From contig JACBWW010000004.1 in the NCBI GenBank assembly GCA_020086605.1, forward strand, positions 23,882,255 through 23,946,254: 64,000 nt of DNA, read 5' to 3'. This document shows, one piece after another, positions 39,196 through 51,827 of the stretch. How positions within the stretch are numbered: the first letter of the stretch is position 1; every line of letters begins with the position of its first letter. The notes under the pieces are model-generated. The model had not been told where the DNA came from. It searched no databases and saw only the letters and a program-made list of their open reading frames with translations. The translations under genes were made by a program, and so were the position numbers. The stretch comes from Lanius collurio. Lineage: Eukaryota > Chordata > Aves > Passeriformes > Laniidae.

Positions 39196-42100
39196 AACCT
39201 GCAGCAATAAGAAGGGAAAAAAAGAGCAAATGCGGAACATTTTCTGTATTATGTGGGCATCCCCATTACTAAACCAAGATAGCCCTGACAACTTTGCAGT
39301 CAAGTGGGGTCTGAGTCTGCTGGCTGTGCGAGCTTACCTGGGTTCATATCTTTAGACTGCTTGTAAGACTTGCCAGTTGCCCAAGGAGGATCATTAGAAG
39401 TGATGTTCTCGGAGCTGCTGTGCCAGGATAACCCAATCCCGGTCCTTAAAGGAGCACTCACAAATACGGGACAAATATGTGGCAGAGGTGAAGTCAGTGT
39501 GTAATCCTCAGTACAACCTGTCAATTTTTAGTGATATTAGAAATCTGCTTTTAGAACTCTAGTCAGTTTTAAGTAGATCATCTAGACAATTTTCCTTCAT
39601 GTCCCCTTTTTATGTTATTTTCACTGTATCTAAATGTGATACAAAACTAGAAGTTTTTTGTCCAACTGCATAATTGCTTACTCAATTCTGCAAGAACTGC
39701 AAAAATTCTATTTTCCTAGAAACAGAGGCTTTGGGGGATTTTTCATAATTAAGGACATTTGATATATGATTCTTTTTCATGACCCTTAAATAAAGTAAGT
39801 ACAATACAGGTAATAGGGGGCAGAGGTGCTTTTTGTTCTTTTTTTCCCAAAGGAAATTAATTATTCCAACTCTTATTTTCATCCTGAATTAGAATGACAT
39901 GGCAAAACATCAAATTGTTCCTGCACTGGAAGCTTAAAAAGCTTTTCTTTAAGCAACATTCTAATTTTGGGTTTTATAATCATGCCTGCTGACATATTGC
40001 AATTAAATAACTGTGGACCAAATGTCTGGGATATCCTGGACAGAAAGATGCTGCATGCACATGCTCTGAGGTGCACAGGACTAACCACTGTCTGGGAAAT
40101 TCAGCTCTCCAGCAGCTCAGTCTTAGTTACTGTCACTGTTCCATCAGGGATCTGATTGGGGTGGTGGGGTAGGAAGGAAGATTTGTGGATATTACAATGT
40201 TATTACAGTGTTTTCTTTTAATTCATCAGGCTACTGTTGGATGCTTGCTTCTTTTTCAGTTTGATACAAACCTGAATACCACAGGGATTTATTATAATTC
40301 CATATGCACTGTGAACTCCAAATGTGGGGTAAGCTAAATCATAGTATAATCTGCCCTAGCAGCTTTAGTCACGCATTCAGAAGGGAAACTGAATCATTTT
40401 ATGGGAGATGTAATTAAATCAGTGATTCCTCTCTGTAGAAAAGCTCTATGAGCCATCCTAACAAATTCTGTTACATGCTTCCTTAGGAACTAACACAGGG
40501 CCAAACAAATATTGAAAGAGTTTTTGATTTTATTTTGAAAATGAAAATGTCAAGAATCAGATAGATCTACTTGACCCAAGAAAAAATAATTATATTTAGA
40601 ATTACATAAAACAAATTTGAATATTGTGGTAAAACTGGAAGTTTAAGAGAAAATTTTTCATTATAAATTTTTTGAGCAGAAATTGTTCAAAAATTCCACG
40701 ATTTTGTTTTGGCATTTCAAATCTCCATAAGCTATCAATGGTTTTAGTGAACTACTCTGGCTGTAGCAATGTCAAAAAGAGTATATTAACAGATAAACTA
40801 CTCTTAGGTCTCATTCTGTTTTTCATGAGATTAATGAAGTGTTACTAATGATTTTCTCCAGCTTTTATGATTAACACTGTTCCTCGAATTGGCTCAGCTT
40901 CGAGAAAGTAAAGACATTTCTCATATGTCATATCTCCTTGGTGATATAAACTGGCAGAAAAGGTAGTAGCATGACTTAAACATGTTGCTGTTAAATACCC
41001 ATATCTTTAGCTACAAATTAGTCAGAGTTGAGATGAACATCAATAAATCACTTGTCTTCAGAATTCCACTGCATTATGTTGTGGTAAGAAATTTGCATGT
41101 GGGTACTGTGAGTACGGAATAGTTCCTTACTCACACCATGCCATGATATTCCTATTATTCCTCTGAAATTATATCCATGCAGCTGCTATTGTCATCATTA
41201 TTCTGCAACTTCCACATTATACTTTTACATTATAAAAGTAGTAATTGCTAAAAAGTAAAGTAATTGTGCTTGAAATCCAAGAAGAGGGACTGCATTATGA
41301 GAATCAACAGAACAGGACTACAAATGAAAATGGTGGTAAAGTGCATTAACAATTAATGGACACAGTGAACATAGAATCTATGCATGTGCAACAACATACA
41401 GATCTGTCCCAGCAGTGTCTCCAAACATTCAGATCAGGCAACACAGTTGGAAGAAGGGAATTGAGTTAGAAAGCAAAGACAGAAAGAAGAGGGAGGTATG
41501 ACTGTTGAAATAAGTGAGACCTGTGTTAGAAGAAAGAAATAAGCAGTAGGTTTTGAAGAAAGAAATAGGTTTTTCTTTGAGGAAGAATTAGTTAATGAAG
41601 AGGAAATGACTGCAGAAGACAGAATCATTGAATTCCTTACAATTCAAGAATATTTAATGTTCCAAACTTTATTGCTTTCCTGATTTTTTAAATCCTATAC
41701 CTGCTTTCAATTCCTTTCACAATGCTGCTCATATTCTAAATAAAAAGACATTTTTATCCTTTCAAAAAGCATCTAGTGTTTGTTGCCCAGTACATAAGAT
41801 ATCATTGTGTCAGGATTACGATAAGGGGCTGACTTGATTTATGTAAAAATAATGTGGGCGTTTTTTACCTAAAGAAAGTATTTGAGGAAAAATATATAGA
41901 TGAGGACCCAGAGTTAGCAAGATAATGAACTATTTTCTATAAGTCTTTGGCAGTTTGAGGTGCATACTACAGAAATTATTTCTTATGCAGAATTCTTTAA
42001 AACTCTTTTACATTGTACCATCTGCCCTAGAGTTCTATTTCTATATCACTTTTTGATCTTTACAAAACATCTGGTAGTATCACTGTCTTTTTGCAAATAG

Positions 42101-43479
42101 TTTTATTTTAGTTCAGACTTTTTCAACAGAGAGCTGGTTACAAGAATATGTTTACTCACATAGATAACTGTTTCTTTTAGAGGCCTCCACACCGTACGTT
42201 AATTGATACTGTAAAGGGCACTTAAAAGATATGCACAGAGATAAGCAGAGATATCTCTGTCCTTAGCTTTCCTTCCCAAGTGATTAATACCAAGATCAAC
42301 AAAGTTAAACTGCAGGACATGATGGTTCTTTACTTTTTAACTTATAGACTGATGGCTTTCAAGGTTTTTATAAGTTTCTCAGCAAAATAATTAAGGCAGA
42401 AACATTAGTTTTTCCCTGCATTACTCTGTGATTACTCTGTGAGGAAGGTCTCTGATCTTTAACCAGATGGGAGATGCATATGACTACTCAGTGTTTCTTG
42501 CTGAGCACTCTAAGGACATTGGACAAAATCATCAGGCACCAGCCCAGGAAAAATGAAAGGTACATTTCACACAATGTTTAACTAAATTGTAGAAATAATA
42601 AGTGCAGACTGTTGTAAATGATGTATAATGAAGATTCAAAGTCATTAGGTGTTCCAGTAGAAGGTGGCTTACATGAAGTCCTGGATATCCTGCAGAAACA
42701 AACTTGCCCTTGATAACCCTCCTCCACCAAATATCTATTAGCCATTTTGGAGTCAGAAGAGAGGGTTAACAGCATTTTTTACATCATTATGGTCATTCTT
42801 ATGTTCCATGCTCACAAACTGATGTGCAGAATAAATTCTTCCACTTTCTAACGTATGTGATTTCTTGATGACCATGCCAAACAGAATGGATTTTTGGATT
42901 TTGGTGTAGTTTATAAGTCATTTGAGTAATCCTACCATTCTCAGGTTGTTTTATCACTTCATTTAGTCCTAATATTAAAACATGAATTCTACTAAAGTTT
43001 CAGGCACAATTATTTTTCATTTTAAGTACTGTGCCTTTTTTTTTTTTTTGAAGAGCCAACTGTCTTATCAGTTTCAGATAACCCCTTTAAGTATAACCCC
43101 TTTAAGAATATTATAGGAATTTGGAGACTTGAAAGAACTGCTTATTGCCATCTGTCCTATAAAAACCTGATCGTTTCAGTACACTGACACAGCATTTTTC
43201 TACCACACATAATTTTGCACTTAATAGTTGCATCATTAAATCTTAACATTCATTCAAATACATAATTTAATACAAGTTTTTTCACATGCGTAGTGTTTCT
43301 CTTTGACACAAAGAAATTTTAGGCTTCAGAAGCAGAGTGAGCATAACTCCTTGGTGGTTTAGATCCAGGGAAACTTGATCCAATTGTATCATTTCACTTA
43401 AATTGCACGTTCTTCTGTCAGGTCTCTCATTAATCTGTACATGCTCTTAAAAAAATTAAAAGGGCCATATTCCCTGTGT
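39196..43479. other. AT-rich non-coding DNA, no gene recognised
   Basis: No gene or transposon is recognised. Small items are a 14-base perfect palindrome (cagagatatctctg, 42246-42259), an 11-bp tandem duplication near 42420, 14 T at 43036-43049, and a 15-bp tandem duplication at 43078-43107. Confidence 0.7.
43078..43107 (+). repeat. 15-bp tandem duplication
   Basis: The unit ataacccctttaagt (43078-43092) is followed directly by ataacccctttaaga (43093-43107), with one mismatch at the last base. This is a recent small duplication with no evident function. Confidence 0.85.
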
Positions 43480-44347
43480 TCACAGAATCACAGAATGATG
43501 TTGGAAGGAATCTCTTGTTGAACTTCAAAGGCTCCTCTCATCCCATTTTTACAGCCTGTGAAAGACCTTCTGGATGTCAGCATGACCATCTGAGGTCTCA
43601 TCCACTTCTCCTTGTTCTGTGTCATTGGCAAACTCGCCGCAGGTACATGCTGCCCTACTATTCAGATTATTAATGAAAATACTAACCAGAATTTGACTCA
43701 AAATTGATGCCTGAGGTAAACTGCAAGTGAGTGGCCTCCAATGAGATTTCAAACACTGATCACTACCCTCTGAGCCTGGCCATTCAGCCAGTTTTCAATC
43801 CAGCTCTCTGTCTGCCCATCCAGAGTAAACTTCTTCATGAGTATCTTAGAAGAAACAGTCTTGAAAGTCATATCAAAATCTACTGTCTCCTCACTTACCA
43901 AGCCAGTAATTCAGTCATAGAAGGTTATCAAATTGGTCAAGCATGACATTCCTTTGGTGAATCCATCATGAAGACCCTTATTTATTTTCATGTCATTCAT
44001 ATGTCTGGAAATGGTTTTCAGGATTAGCTGCTCCATCACCTTCCCAGGGATCAAAGTGAAGTTGACCAGCCTGTTCTCCTTGACTTTGAAAGAAGGAGGA
44101 GCATTTCTTTTCCTCCAGGAAAAGGGCACTTCTCCCACTCACCAAAGTTTCAATCAAATACTTTTAAGAGGGACCTTACAATGACAACTGCCATAGTTGT
44201 GTTCAGCACTGGTAGCCGTATCCCATTAGGGCATATGGGATGTCCAGGTAGATTAAGTATTCCATAGCCTGGGAATTGGTTGTCCACCAATGATTTTCAT
44301 CGATGTTACATCTTGTTAATTTTCTCTGCTTCTTTTCTTTTCTTCTT
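43480..44347 (-). mobile_element. CR1 LINE, reverse-transcriptase part (outer block, left segment)
   Basis: The segment begins with a CR1 terminus in reverse complement (cacagaatcacagaatga, then gttggaagga), but after only about 60 bases jumps into the RT domain, so the 3' UTR and RT C-terminus are deleted. Minus-strand frames show the palm region: 43549-43752 contains ILVSIFINNLN and EFANDTE, corresponding to 'LFNIFINDLD' and 'KFADDTK', with the first catalytic Asp of the FADD motif replaced. Frame 43911-44138 contains MEQLILKTISRHM and DGFTKGMSCLTNL, typical of CR1 RT fingers. The right limit is set by a nested LTR insertion. The CR1 continues beyond it. Confidence 0.9.
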
Positions 44348-44771
44348 TGCCTCTGTTTCACGAGTTCTTTTGCTCAGAGTTCGGATTAAAACACAGGGGA
44401 CAGGGAGTTGTTCTTCAACTTAGATGCTTATTATTTTTTATATGTAATACAGCTGCACAGAGGGTGCCTCCAAGTTAACAAGGTGGAAAAACGGCCCCGA
44501 GTTCTAATGTCCAAGGCCTTTTAAAGGCCAAATCACACAATTATGAAAGGCTAAGTAATATGTTTTTATTTATAATCCAATTACTATCTATTCATGACCA
44601 GCAGTGTAGGCTTCTTAACCTAATATCAGAACAGCCATATTTGTGAAGAAGAAGGAGAAAAGATTAAGGAGCAAATCCACACCCGAAATCCTCCATATTG
44701 TTACACATATATATGTATTATATCCCATAAACTTAAATTCTCTGAACCCAGGGTTCCAACATTATCTTTCA
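44348..44771 (-). mobile_element. Solo LTR of an endogenous retrovirus, nested in CR1
   Basis: A 424-bp insert interrupts the CR1. On the minus strand it starts TG and ends CA. It is flanked by an identical 5-base ttctt on each side (44343-44347 and 44772-44776), consistent with an integrase target-site duplication. With the insert removed, the flanking CR1 sequence becomes continuous. Its minus-strand interior has a TATA-like tttaaaagg within a near-palindrome (44515-44529), and a u5-like end rich in gaactc words. No internal retroviral genes are present, so it is a solo LTR left by recombination. The ttctt flanks lie in low-complexity sequence, which weakens the duplication argument. The family name is not assigned. 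Confidence 0.6.
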
Positions 44772-44776
44772 TTCTT

Positions 44777-45510
44777 CTGCTTTTCCCTCAGGTCTCTGGG
44801 ACCTGAGATCCCAGAAGGATGGTCTTGCTAGTAAAGACTGAGGCAAAGAAGGCACTCTGCTTCAGCTTTTTCTATCTCCTGTGTAACTTAGTCTCCTGAA
44901 TCATTTAACATCAGGCATATCTTTTTCCTAGCCTTCTTATTATTACCTAAGGACATATAGAAACCTTTGGGGTTTTTTGACATCTCTAGTCAGATTGAAT
45001 TCCAGTCAGGATTTGGCTTTCCTAATGTCATCACACAATGTCTCTGTATTGCTCCTAAATTACCCTCCAGGCATTTTTGACTGACTTCATCTTAACTGGA
45101 ATGAACTCGTTCAGCTTGAAGGAGGTGATCTTTGAATATTAACCAACTTTCTTGCACCCTGCTTTTCTCCAGGATCTTAACCCAATGCCAGTCTACCAAA
45201 GAGGTCCTTGAAAAGACCAAAATCTGCTCTCCTGAAGCCTTAGGTTGTAAGTTTGCCTTTCCCTTCCACTCTCCCTTCATGATCCTGAATTCCACTGTCC
45301 CATGCTTGTCACTACCAAGGTTACCTTTGACCTTCAGATCCCAAATGAGCCCCTCATTTTTGCTGAGTTTGAGGTCCAGCTGAGCGCCTCTCTTTGTTGG
45401 CTCCTGTTTCATCTGGCTGAGGAAGCTGTCATTGATGCACTCCAGGAGCTTCCTGGTTTACTCATGTACTCTGTGACAGTCCATCCCAGGAGGCAGATGA
45501 GGGTAACTCA
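44777..45510 (-). mobile_element. CR1 LINE, region upstream of RT (outer block, middle segment)
   Basis: This continues the CR1 interrupted by the LTR. The plus strand reads ctagtaaagactgaggcaaa and then sequence that on the minus strand (45092-45412) translates to VQESWLIFKDHLLQAE, matching the CR1 ORF2 linker between endonuclease and RT (typical 'AQESWLIFKHH'). The frame is open for 106 codons, which is long for this window, but stops and frameshifts occur on both sides. The match fades between about 45475 and 45535, where unrelated sequence begins. Confidence 0.85.
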
Positions 45511-45544
45511 GCTTCTTGTTCATAGATCCCTAGGGGAAGATTAA

Positions 45545-46331
45545 GGTGAAATGACAGTGAATGATCAATGTTTGTAAATGTATATACATAGGGCTTATTT
45601 TAGAACAATTTAGTTACAAAGAAAAACAAGCATGCAGTCATTTTGATTATTATTGTCTATAGCTGTATAATAATATGAAACCATTGCAATATGAAAGGGC
45701 AAAAATATCACTCAGGGACATGTATGAGTGAAAATAGAGAGAGAAAGAGAGAAAAAGGATAAGAGTATGAAAATGTCATCACCTACTGACACGTGATGAG
45801 TTGTATCTTGCTCTCAATTAGTCAAAGATGTGGGAAAACATGAAGTGGTCACAAAAAAATGAAGTCCAATGGGTTATGATACACTTAGACTAGGTGGAAC
45901 AGCCCAAGTACCTCCCTTGTGGGGGAGTTTTCATCCTTTGGTGGAAGGACTCAGATGAGTCTGGAGGCACTTCAGGGGTCTTTGATGCATTATGACAGCT
46001 TTTGAGGCATGGCAGTTGTCTCCTCTCCTGTCAGCACAGTGGGGCTAGGAATGCCCCATCAAACCTTCCCAGGGGGAGGGGAGGATAGGGACTTTTACAA
46101 CCCAGTGGAGTGTGTAAAGGAGGACAATTTAGCATAAGAGGCACCATCCTATCTCCATAGGATTCATCTCTTATCTCACTTATAGCCCATCATTCACCCT
46201 GTATCTTACCAGATTACAGGTTAACCATTACATACCCAAAAGCTCTCCTCCTCCATCTCCGAACTTGGCTTCAACAAAGCACCCTGGTGCCTGCACAAGT
46301 GGGGAATGTTTTGAGTCATTAACCCATAACA
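45545..46331. mobile_element. Probable inserted element of unknown family, between CR1 segments
   Basis: About 0.8 kb with no CR1 similarity separates two CR1 segments. The right edge, read on the minus strand, begins TGTTATGGGTTAATG, which looks like an LTR start, and a tataaaa-like ttgtaaaag lies inside. The left edge is not sharp and I cannot identify a matching target duplication. The flanking CR1 segments overlap by roughly 40 bases of homologous sequence (about 45470-45505 and 46340-46385), so they may be two separate CR1 copies and not one interrupted copy. A purine-rich patch lies at 45733-45762. Confidence 0.35.
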
Positions 46332-46339
46332 GTCCAGTC

Positions 46340-46735
46340 TATCACACCCTGTGTTTTCCCTTTAGCAAACAACAGGTTGATGGAAGACCCTTGTGAGGAC
46401 AAGGGCCTGCAAATGTGAGAATGCTCCTATCTGCTATCTATAGGGTGTCTATATCTGCTTGATCCTTCTGGTCAGGGAGCCTGTATCAGGCAACCACTAC
46501 TCTCTGATGTTTGTTCATCAGTACTTAGCTGGCTCATCACCATCCTCAGGCAGAGCTCCAAATATTCGGTCTCATATAAAAAGCTGCTCCACCTTGTGTT
46601 CCCAGCCTGTCTTTCCTAAAGAGCCTGTATCTCATTGCAACGCTTCAGTCAAGGGATCCATGGCACCATGTCTTTGTGATCCCAACCATATCACAGCCCT
46701 GGTACTGTACACAGATCTCTGATTTATATTCATGC
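46340..46735 (-). mobile_element. CR1 LINE, 5'-ward ORF2 segment (outer block, right segment)
   Basis: On the plus strand the segment reads ttgtgaggacaagggcctgc, then ggcagagctccaa, cagcctgtctttcctaaaga and tcacagccctggta, all recognisable reverse-complement CR1 ORF2 text from the region upstream of the RT. It ends at about 46735, where ordinary AT-rich sequence resumes. The 87-codon plus-strand frame here is an antisense shadow of CR1. It is either the continuation of the copy to its left or a second CR1 in the same orientation. Confidence 0.8.
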
Positions 46736-46966
46736 CTCGTATTGTGAAAATAAGTGTGTGTGTATACATCAGGATGTTACAAGGCAGCGTTCATTGTACC
46801 AAATATCTCTACCTATAAAGGTCCAGATACCTTCACAGCAAACAGACGAAATAATGCTTGATTTTTACTGGTGTTGCTGAAACAGCTTTTTTTGGACCTA
46901 GTAGATGTTTACACATTTATCTAGTTGTGTTGATGCATACATGCAGTGCAAGTAGCTTGGTTTGCA

Positions 46967-47038
46967 AGCTGCAGTGTGAGCTGCAGTGTGAGCTGCTGGG
47001 TGAGCTGCAGTGTGAGCTGCAGTGTGAGCTGCTGGGTG
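46967..47038 (+). repeat. Higher-order tandem repeat, 2 x 36 bp of 12-bp units
   Basis: Six 12-bp units run without interruption in the order A-A-B-A-A-B, where A is agctgcagtgtg and B is agctgctgggtg. The two 36-bp blocks are identical. This implies duplication of a 12-mer, divergence of one unit, then a recent duplication of the 36-mer. An open frame of 147 codons crosses it (46858-47301) and would encode repeats of ELQC/ELLG, but it has no recognised flanking domain, and I treat the frame as incidental: 12 is a multiple of three, so the array stays open. Confidence 0.95.
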
Positions 47039-50000
47039 GTGACAGCTTGGGGCAAGAGTCTGTGACCTGCCAACCCATTGCACGACAAAGAGCAAAGGGA
47101 CCTCTGGCCCAGCCAGGGGACTTGACATGGCAGGTGGCCTTGCTCCCCAGATTATCTCACTCAGACTGTGATGGTAGAAAAGCCCAAGAGTTCTTTTGTT
47201 CTGGATCCCTCCTTAGAGGCACCAGCTCAAGCTTTGTTTTGTTATTTGGTTATTGCATCATGATTAAATTCTCTGAAGGATCTAGATGTCTGAGCCTTTA
47301 GTGGGAAGCCTGGGATGGAGCAGCTGAGGAAATCTGGTGTGACGGTGTGAGTCTTGGAGGTGTAGCTGTGAAGGAGCCTCGGTCCCAGCTCAGGTGGTGT
47401 GAGAGAGACTGCACCAGATGGATGGACAGGAAGTTTCTTTAAAAGGTATATTTTCACCTATACATCATTTTTGTTCTAAACCATTGTTAATCTGTTTTTG
47501 TGTTCCTTTCCTAAAAAAAGGTGCTTAAGTTTAGGTAGAGTGCAGCAAAGAAGAACCTGTTCTAGTGCCAAGACAACTAACACAGGTAAGATGTGACCAA
47601 GGACTCAGAGGTTCTAAAAATATTTGCTACTATCTTAAAAAATTCTCCAATTTTGCTTGTAAAAAGAAAAATAATGGATTGTCTCCATCTTTTATCACTG
47701 AAAACTGTCAGATATATGCCAGTGGAAACAAGCAGACTCTTCTTAGGCTTCTAATATTTCAATAGTATAAAGCAGCAAACTATCATATTTACACCAAATC
47801 CTTTTTTTTTAGTAATTTTACTCCCTATTATTTTCAGTTGAAAGCATCTATGCTGCTCATAGACTAATCTGAATATTTGGGTATGAAGTGATAAAAATAA
47901 GAACAAAGTTTTATTTACTGTTGTTCTCATTCCTGTGTGGTCCTTTTAAAAGACTGAACCCTCTGGGAAGGTTGTTGAAGCATTTCCTTTCTTCATAACT
48001 GAACAATTTCCTTTAGAGATTTCTCCCCAAAAATCTCAGCATCAGGTTGCCTTGCAGCCTTTGTTGTTCTGAATACCATGAGGTACAGCTGCACATGGAA
48101 ATCTCCACTATTATTAGGTGAGAAGGTTGCACTCTTTTCCCTGACTTTAAGTGTTGTGATATTGTATTGCTCATTAATTAGCTATTAAGCATATTTTTAT
48201 AGATGACTTTATGAAGGCATGAAGGCAGTTTTTGCAAAGAAATAAAATTTGTTCTGCGCATAGCAATCTGCCTTAACAACCAAGTTTGGAATCACATTTC
48301 TTCTCATTTTGAAGTCACATTTTTCAGATATTACAACTGTGCTTTCAGACCTTTCTGTGCTCTTGTTTAAGATGTCTTTGGGATTATCTCTTCTTGTGAA
48401 ATCCTGACTGCTGACAGCAGGTACCTTCAAATGGAAAATAAATTTCATCTGCTTCAGGAGTAAGTCCCGTATGTATTCAAAAGAAAACTTTCTCTGAGTG
48501 TATCAATCAGCCTATCAAATCATGTAGGAAAGAATTCCAACATCACTAAATAAATACAATGACTTGGTCTTTGCTGAAAATATTGATGTGGAATATTCAA
48601 TATATAATGACATAAGAGAAAAATATTTGTTTAGTCTGATTTACACAAGCATAACCAGAATCTCTCCCAGAATGAAAAGTGAGCTACCTATTGTTTTATA
48701 GTGGCACTTTAATAAAACATATGTATATGTCTTTTGGAAACATCTTGAAAAGCAGAGGAATTGTGGGAAAGTGAGAAACAAGACTTGTCTTGCCTGTTCC
48801 AATCCTAGACTCAAAAGATATTTATAGAAAAGAACTGTAGACAGGTAGTGCACCTTCATTTAAAGCAGTTAGTACAACCTTTTCCCCCTGTCTCAGTTTT
48901 GTGAGGTTTCATGGTGCAGGAGGGGGTGGTTCTTCATCAAGTTGAAAGAAAGAATGGGGTCACCAAGAGTTCATAGGAGCTTGAATTTCAGGAAATAGTC
49001 AAAAAAAAAAAATTCCTGTAATATATGGTTTTTACTGATATTTCTGTTTCCTTCATATTCTAGGAGAGCATTTTGTTTCTCACTGGCTTACACGCTGCTC
49101 TGAAAGAAGACAGAAGGCTAAAAACCCCCCAGAATATTTCTTCTTTGAAGGAAAAAACTTGTTCTGGAGTATCAGACATGTGGATAAGACAATGCAGATC
49201 ACCAGCTTCTATCTCAGAAGCAAAAAATGTGCCCATGTCCATGAGTGCAGTGATATTACTTCTAATAGAAACATAGAGAACAGAGCTGACTAATTTGTGG
49301 TTTAAACAAAATAACTTCATTTTCCTTAGGTTTATCTCTTAGAATCAAAAAATGAAAAATAATAAGTATCCTAAATAATAAGTAACCTAAACTTCTTGTT
49401 TATGGCAATATTTTGCCACTAAAATAGTTGTTTGACAGCTCTAATGACTCATGACCATGTTCAGTGGACTGTGCTCATGCTCACCCCATGTGCCATCCTA
49501 CCCAAGAAGAACAGGATACCCAAAAAAAGCACAGTCTTGAATTTGAGTGAGAGCATCTGGGTTCCAGCAGTGGAGAATTTGACTGACCATGACTCTGTAG
49601 CATTATTGAAACATAATTTTAAGGCACAGTGGTCCACATCTAGTGCCAAAAAATTTCATACAGAATCCTATTTGTTTTAGATAAAATCAAGTCTTTCTTT
49701 GACTTTATTTGACTTTGACTGTTTCCTTTAACCACTGTGAGAAATGGATGCATACTTGCCAACCAATTAGATCATATGGGAGAGGTATACCAAACAGGAA
49801 GAAAAACTCTCTGACTAGATGTCAACACCTGAATTAAATTACTTAGAAAAAAGATCAGGTATTTCAATCATGGGGGTTTTTTGGTTTGTTTTTTTTTTTT
49901 TTTTAGGAAAGAGTTAGTTAGACTTAAAGTGATTGCCTTACAGATATTTAACTGAGAAGCACTGAAAGCCATTCAAACAGCCCCTCACTTATTTAGAAAA

Positions 50001-51827
50001 AGAATGAGCTTAAGGAAGCTGTTGCTTATACATCTTGGCTGTGAACTGTGGGCATTTGGCTGAAACTCAATGACCTTATGAGCCTAATTTCCAAAATTCA
50101 GACCTTTGAGAAGTCGTTCCTGTCCTTTGTCCAGAGAAGAATATTTTATTTGCCGATATAATTTTACAGACATTGCATAAAGCAGTGAATGATGTATGGA
50201 GTTGTCCTACTAAATGATTAAACTAATACACATAAGAGATCCATAGACTTTGGCTACACAGGTGGCCAAGCAGTAGCAGATATCTTCCTTTTGAGACAGC
50301 AAGAGAAGTGACAGGAGCAGAGGTAAGCCTGATTTTTAACCAGAAGTAAGCAGCAGAGCCTTGTGATATACTACAAGGTACCTAAGTTGTCAAAGTCATA
50401 ATTGAATCTTCTATTGTCCTGACATCTAGGATGCAATGACAATTTTTTTTACTGAGAGAATCATTATAAAATCACATTAGAACACATATCTAATACAAGG
50501 ACCTTCCGTTTCTTTGCTGCTTTTTCTTATGGGGTTGTGTGTGCCTATGCTTCTGGAAAAGTACCAGCTGTTCCAAGCATGTTTGGCCAGAATATTAGTG
50601 AAATAAGGAGAATAAATGCACAGATAAGAAACTCACAATACAAATTCTACTGAATGTTTTGGGGAAGGATATTTAAAAATTTGTTTTTCTTGTGTTGTTG
50701 TTTGGTTCTTTTGATGCTTTATTTTTGTATGTAATAATATGAAAATGGTGATGGTTTTTGCTGCTGAAATGACCTCGGTTGTTTACAAATACAACCTAGA
50801 ACATCTATCAAATACTTATGTTTTCCATACCAAAGCCTCAGCTAGGTATTAAATATGTTTATAGCGGTTGAAATTTATAGAAATATTTTTTTATTATATA
50901 ATATTCAATTTAATATTTTATTGGTATATTTGTAATATTAATAATGGGCTTTGTTTTAATATTCCATTTTTATATCGGTCAATGTCTATGTTCTCAATAT
51001 CTATTTTATGGTAATAAAAAATGTATTATAATTTAACCCATTGTCACATGATTTTATGTCTTATTTTATAAGGCTACTTAAAAAATAAACTTCTTTCCAT
51101 ATGTTTTCCAGAAAATCATCGGATAACTTTTGGTATAAAAGAAATTTCTGTTAAGAGGACATAATGCAGAAAGTCTGTGTGCCATTGGTGAAGTGGATTT
51201 AAACCCAAAAAAAATGGTATAAAGGGAGACACAAGAGTTCAGGAATGATCTCATAGGAGCTACTAGAGACCTACTTTGAATATTTTTAAACCCTAAAGCA
51301 ACACTATAATATACTTGGAGGGAAAACTTAATTTCTGCCAACTTCTTTACTTTGAGTATTTCACTGAGTACACTCAACTGATAGAAAGATACCAATTTCA
51401 AAGGGAGAAGAGAAGGTTGGCAAAAAGGAAAATTCTGTCACTTTCAAATACAGATATACCAGATTTTGGCAATATGTTTCTGCCATGCTGAGTTTTTTTT
51501 ATTACATATGGATATATGGAGATCAGGGAGTTTGATAAGAAGAAGAGTGGATTTTTCAATAATTGCCATTAGATGAGTGGATACAGGTTGACTAGAATTT
51601 CAGCTTTCTGTGGTGGACTAAGATTTAATTATCTGTTTAGAGAGAGGCCCTGTCAGAAAATGTAGCATAAATATGGTGACATCTACAGCATTCCATTTGG
51701 AGACAGCGCTTTGTCCCTGATGAAGCCTACATAAACTGTTTACACTGCGCTGTTAAAAGAGATGACACCCACCCTTGACAGTTCTGACATGCTGGAGTCA
51801 CACAACAAAGGCACTCCCTTAGGTTGC
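47039..51827. other. Non-coding DNA, no gene recognised
   Basis: The first 400 bases are moderately GC-rich, then the sequence is AT-rich. Items seen are a 16-bp near-perfect tandem duplication at 49358-49388 and 16 T at 49889-49904. No exon, RNA gene or transposon is supported. Confidence 0.65.
49358..49388 (+). repeat. 16-bp tandem duplication
   Basis: The unit aaataataagtatcct (49358-49373) is followed by aaataataagtaacct, slightly shortened, ending near 49388. It is a small slippage-type duplication with no evident function. Confidence 0.75.

Noticed and set aside
42246..42259. 14-base perfect palindrome cagagatatctctg
   Set aside because: Too short and isolated to indicate a terminal inverted repeat, operator or hairpin RNA in a 64-kb window.
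45302..45544. 80-codon plus-strand frame
   Set aside because: Shadow of the CR1 ORF2 segment on the opposite strand.
46858..47301. 147-codon frame as a possible gene
   Set aside because: Its length is mostly due to the in-frame 12-mer repeat and a local GC-rich stretch; no domain is recognised outside the repeat.
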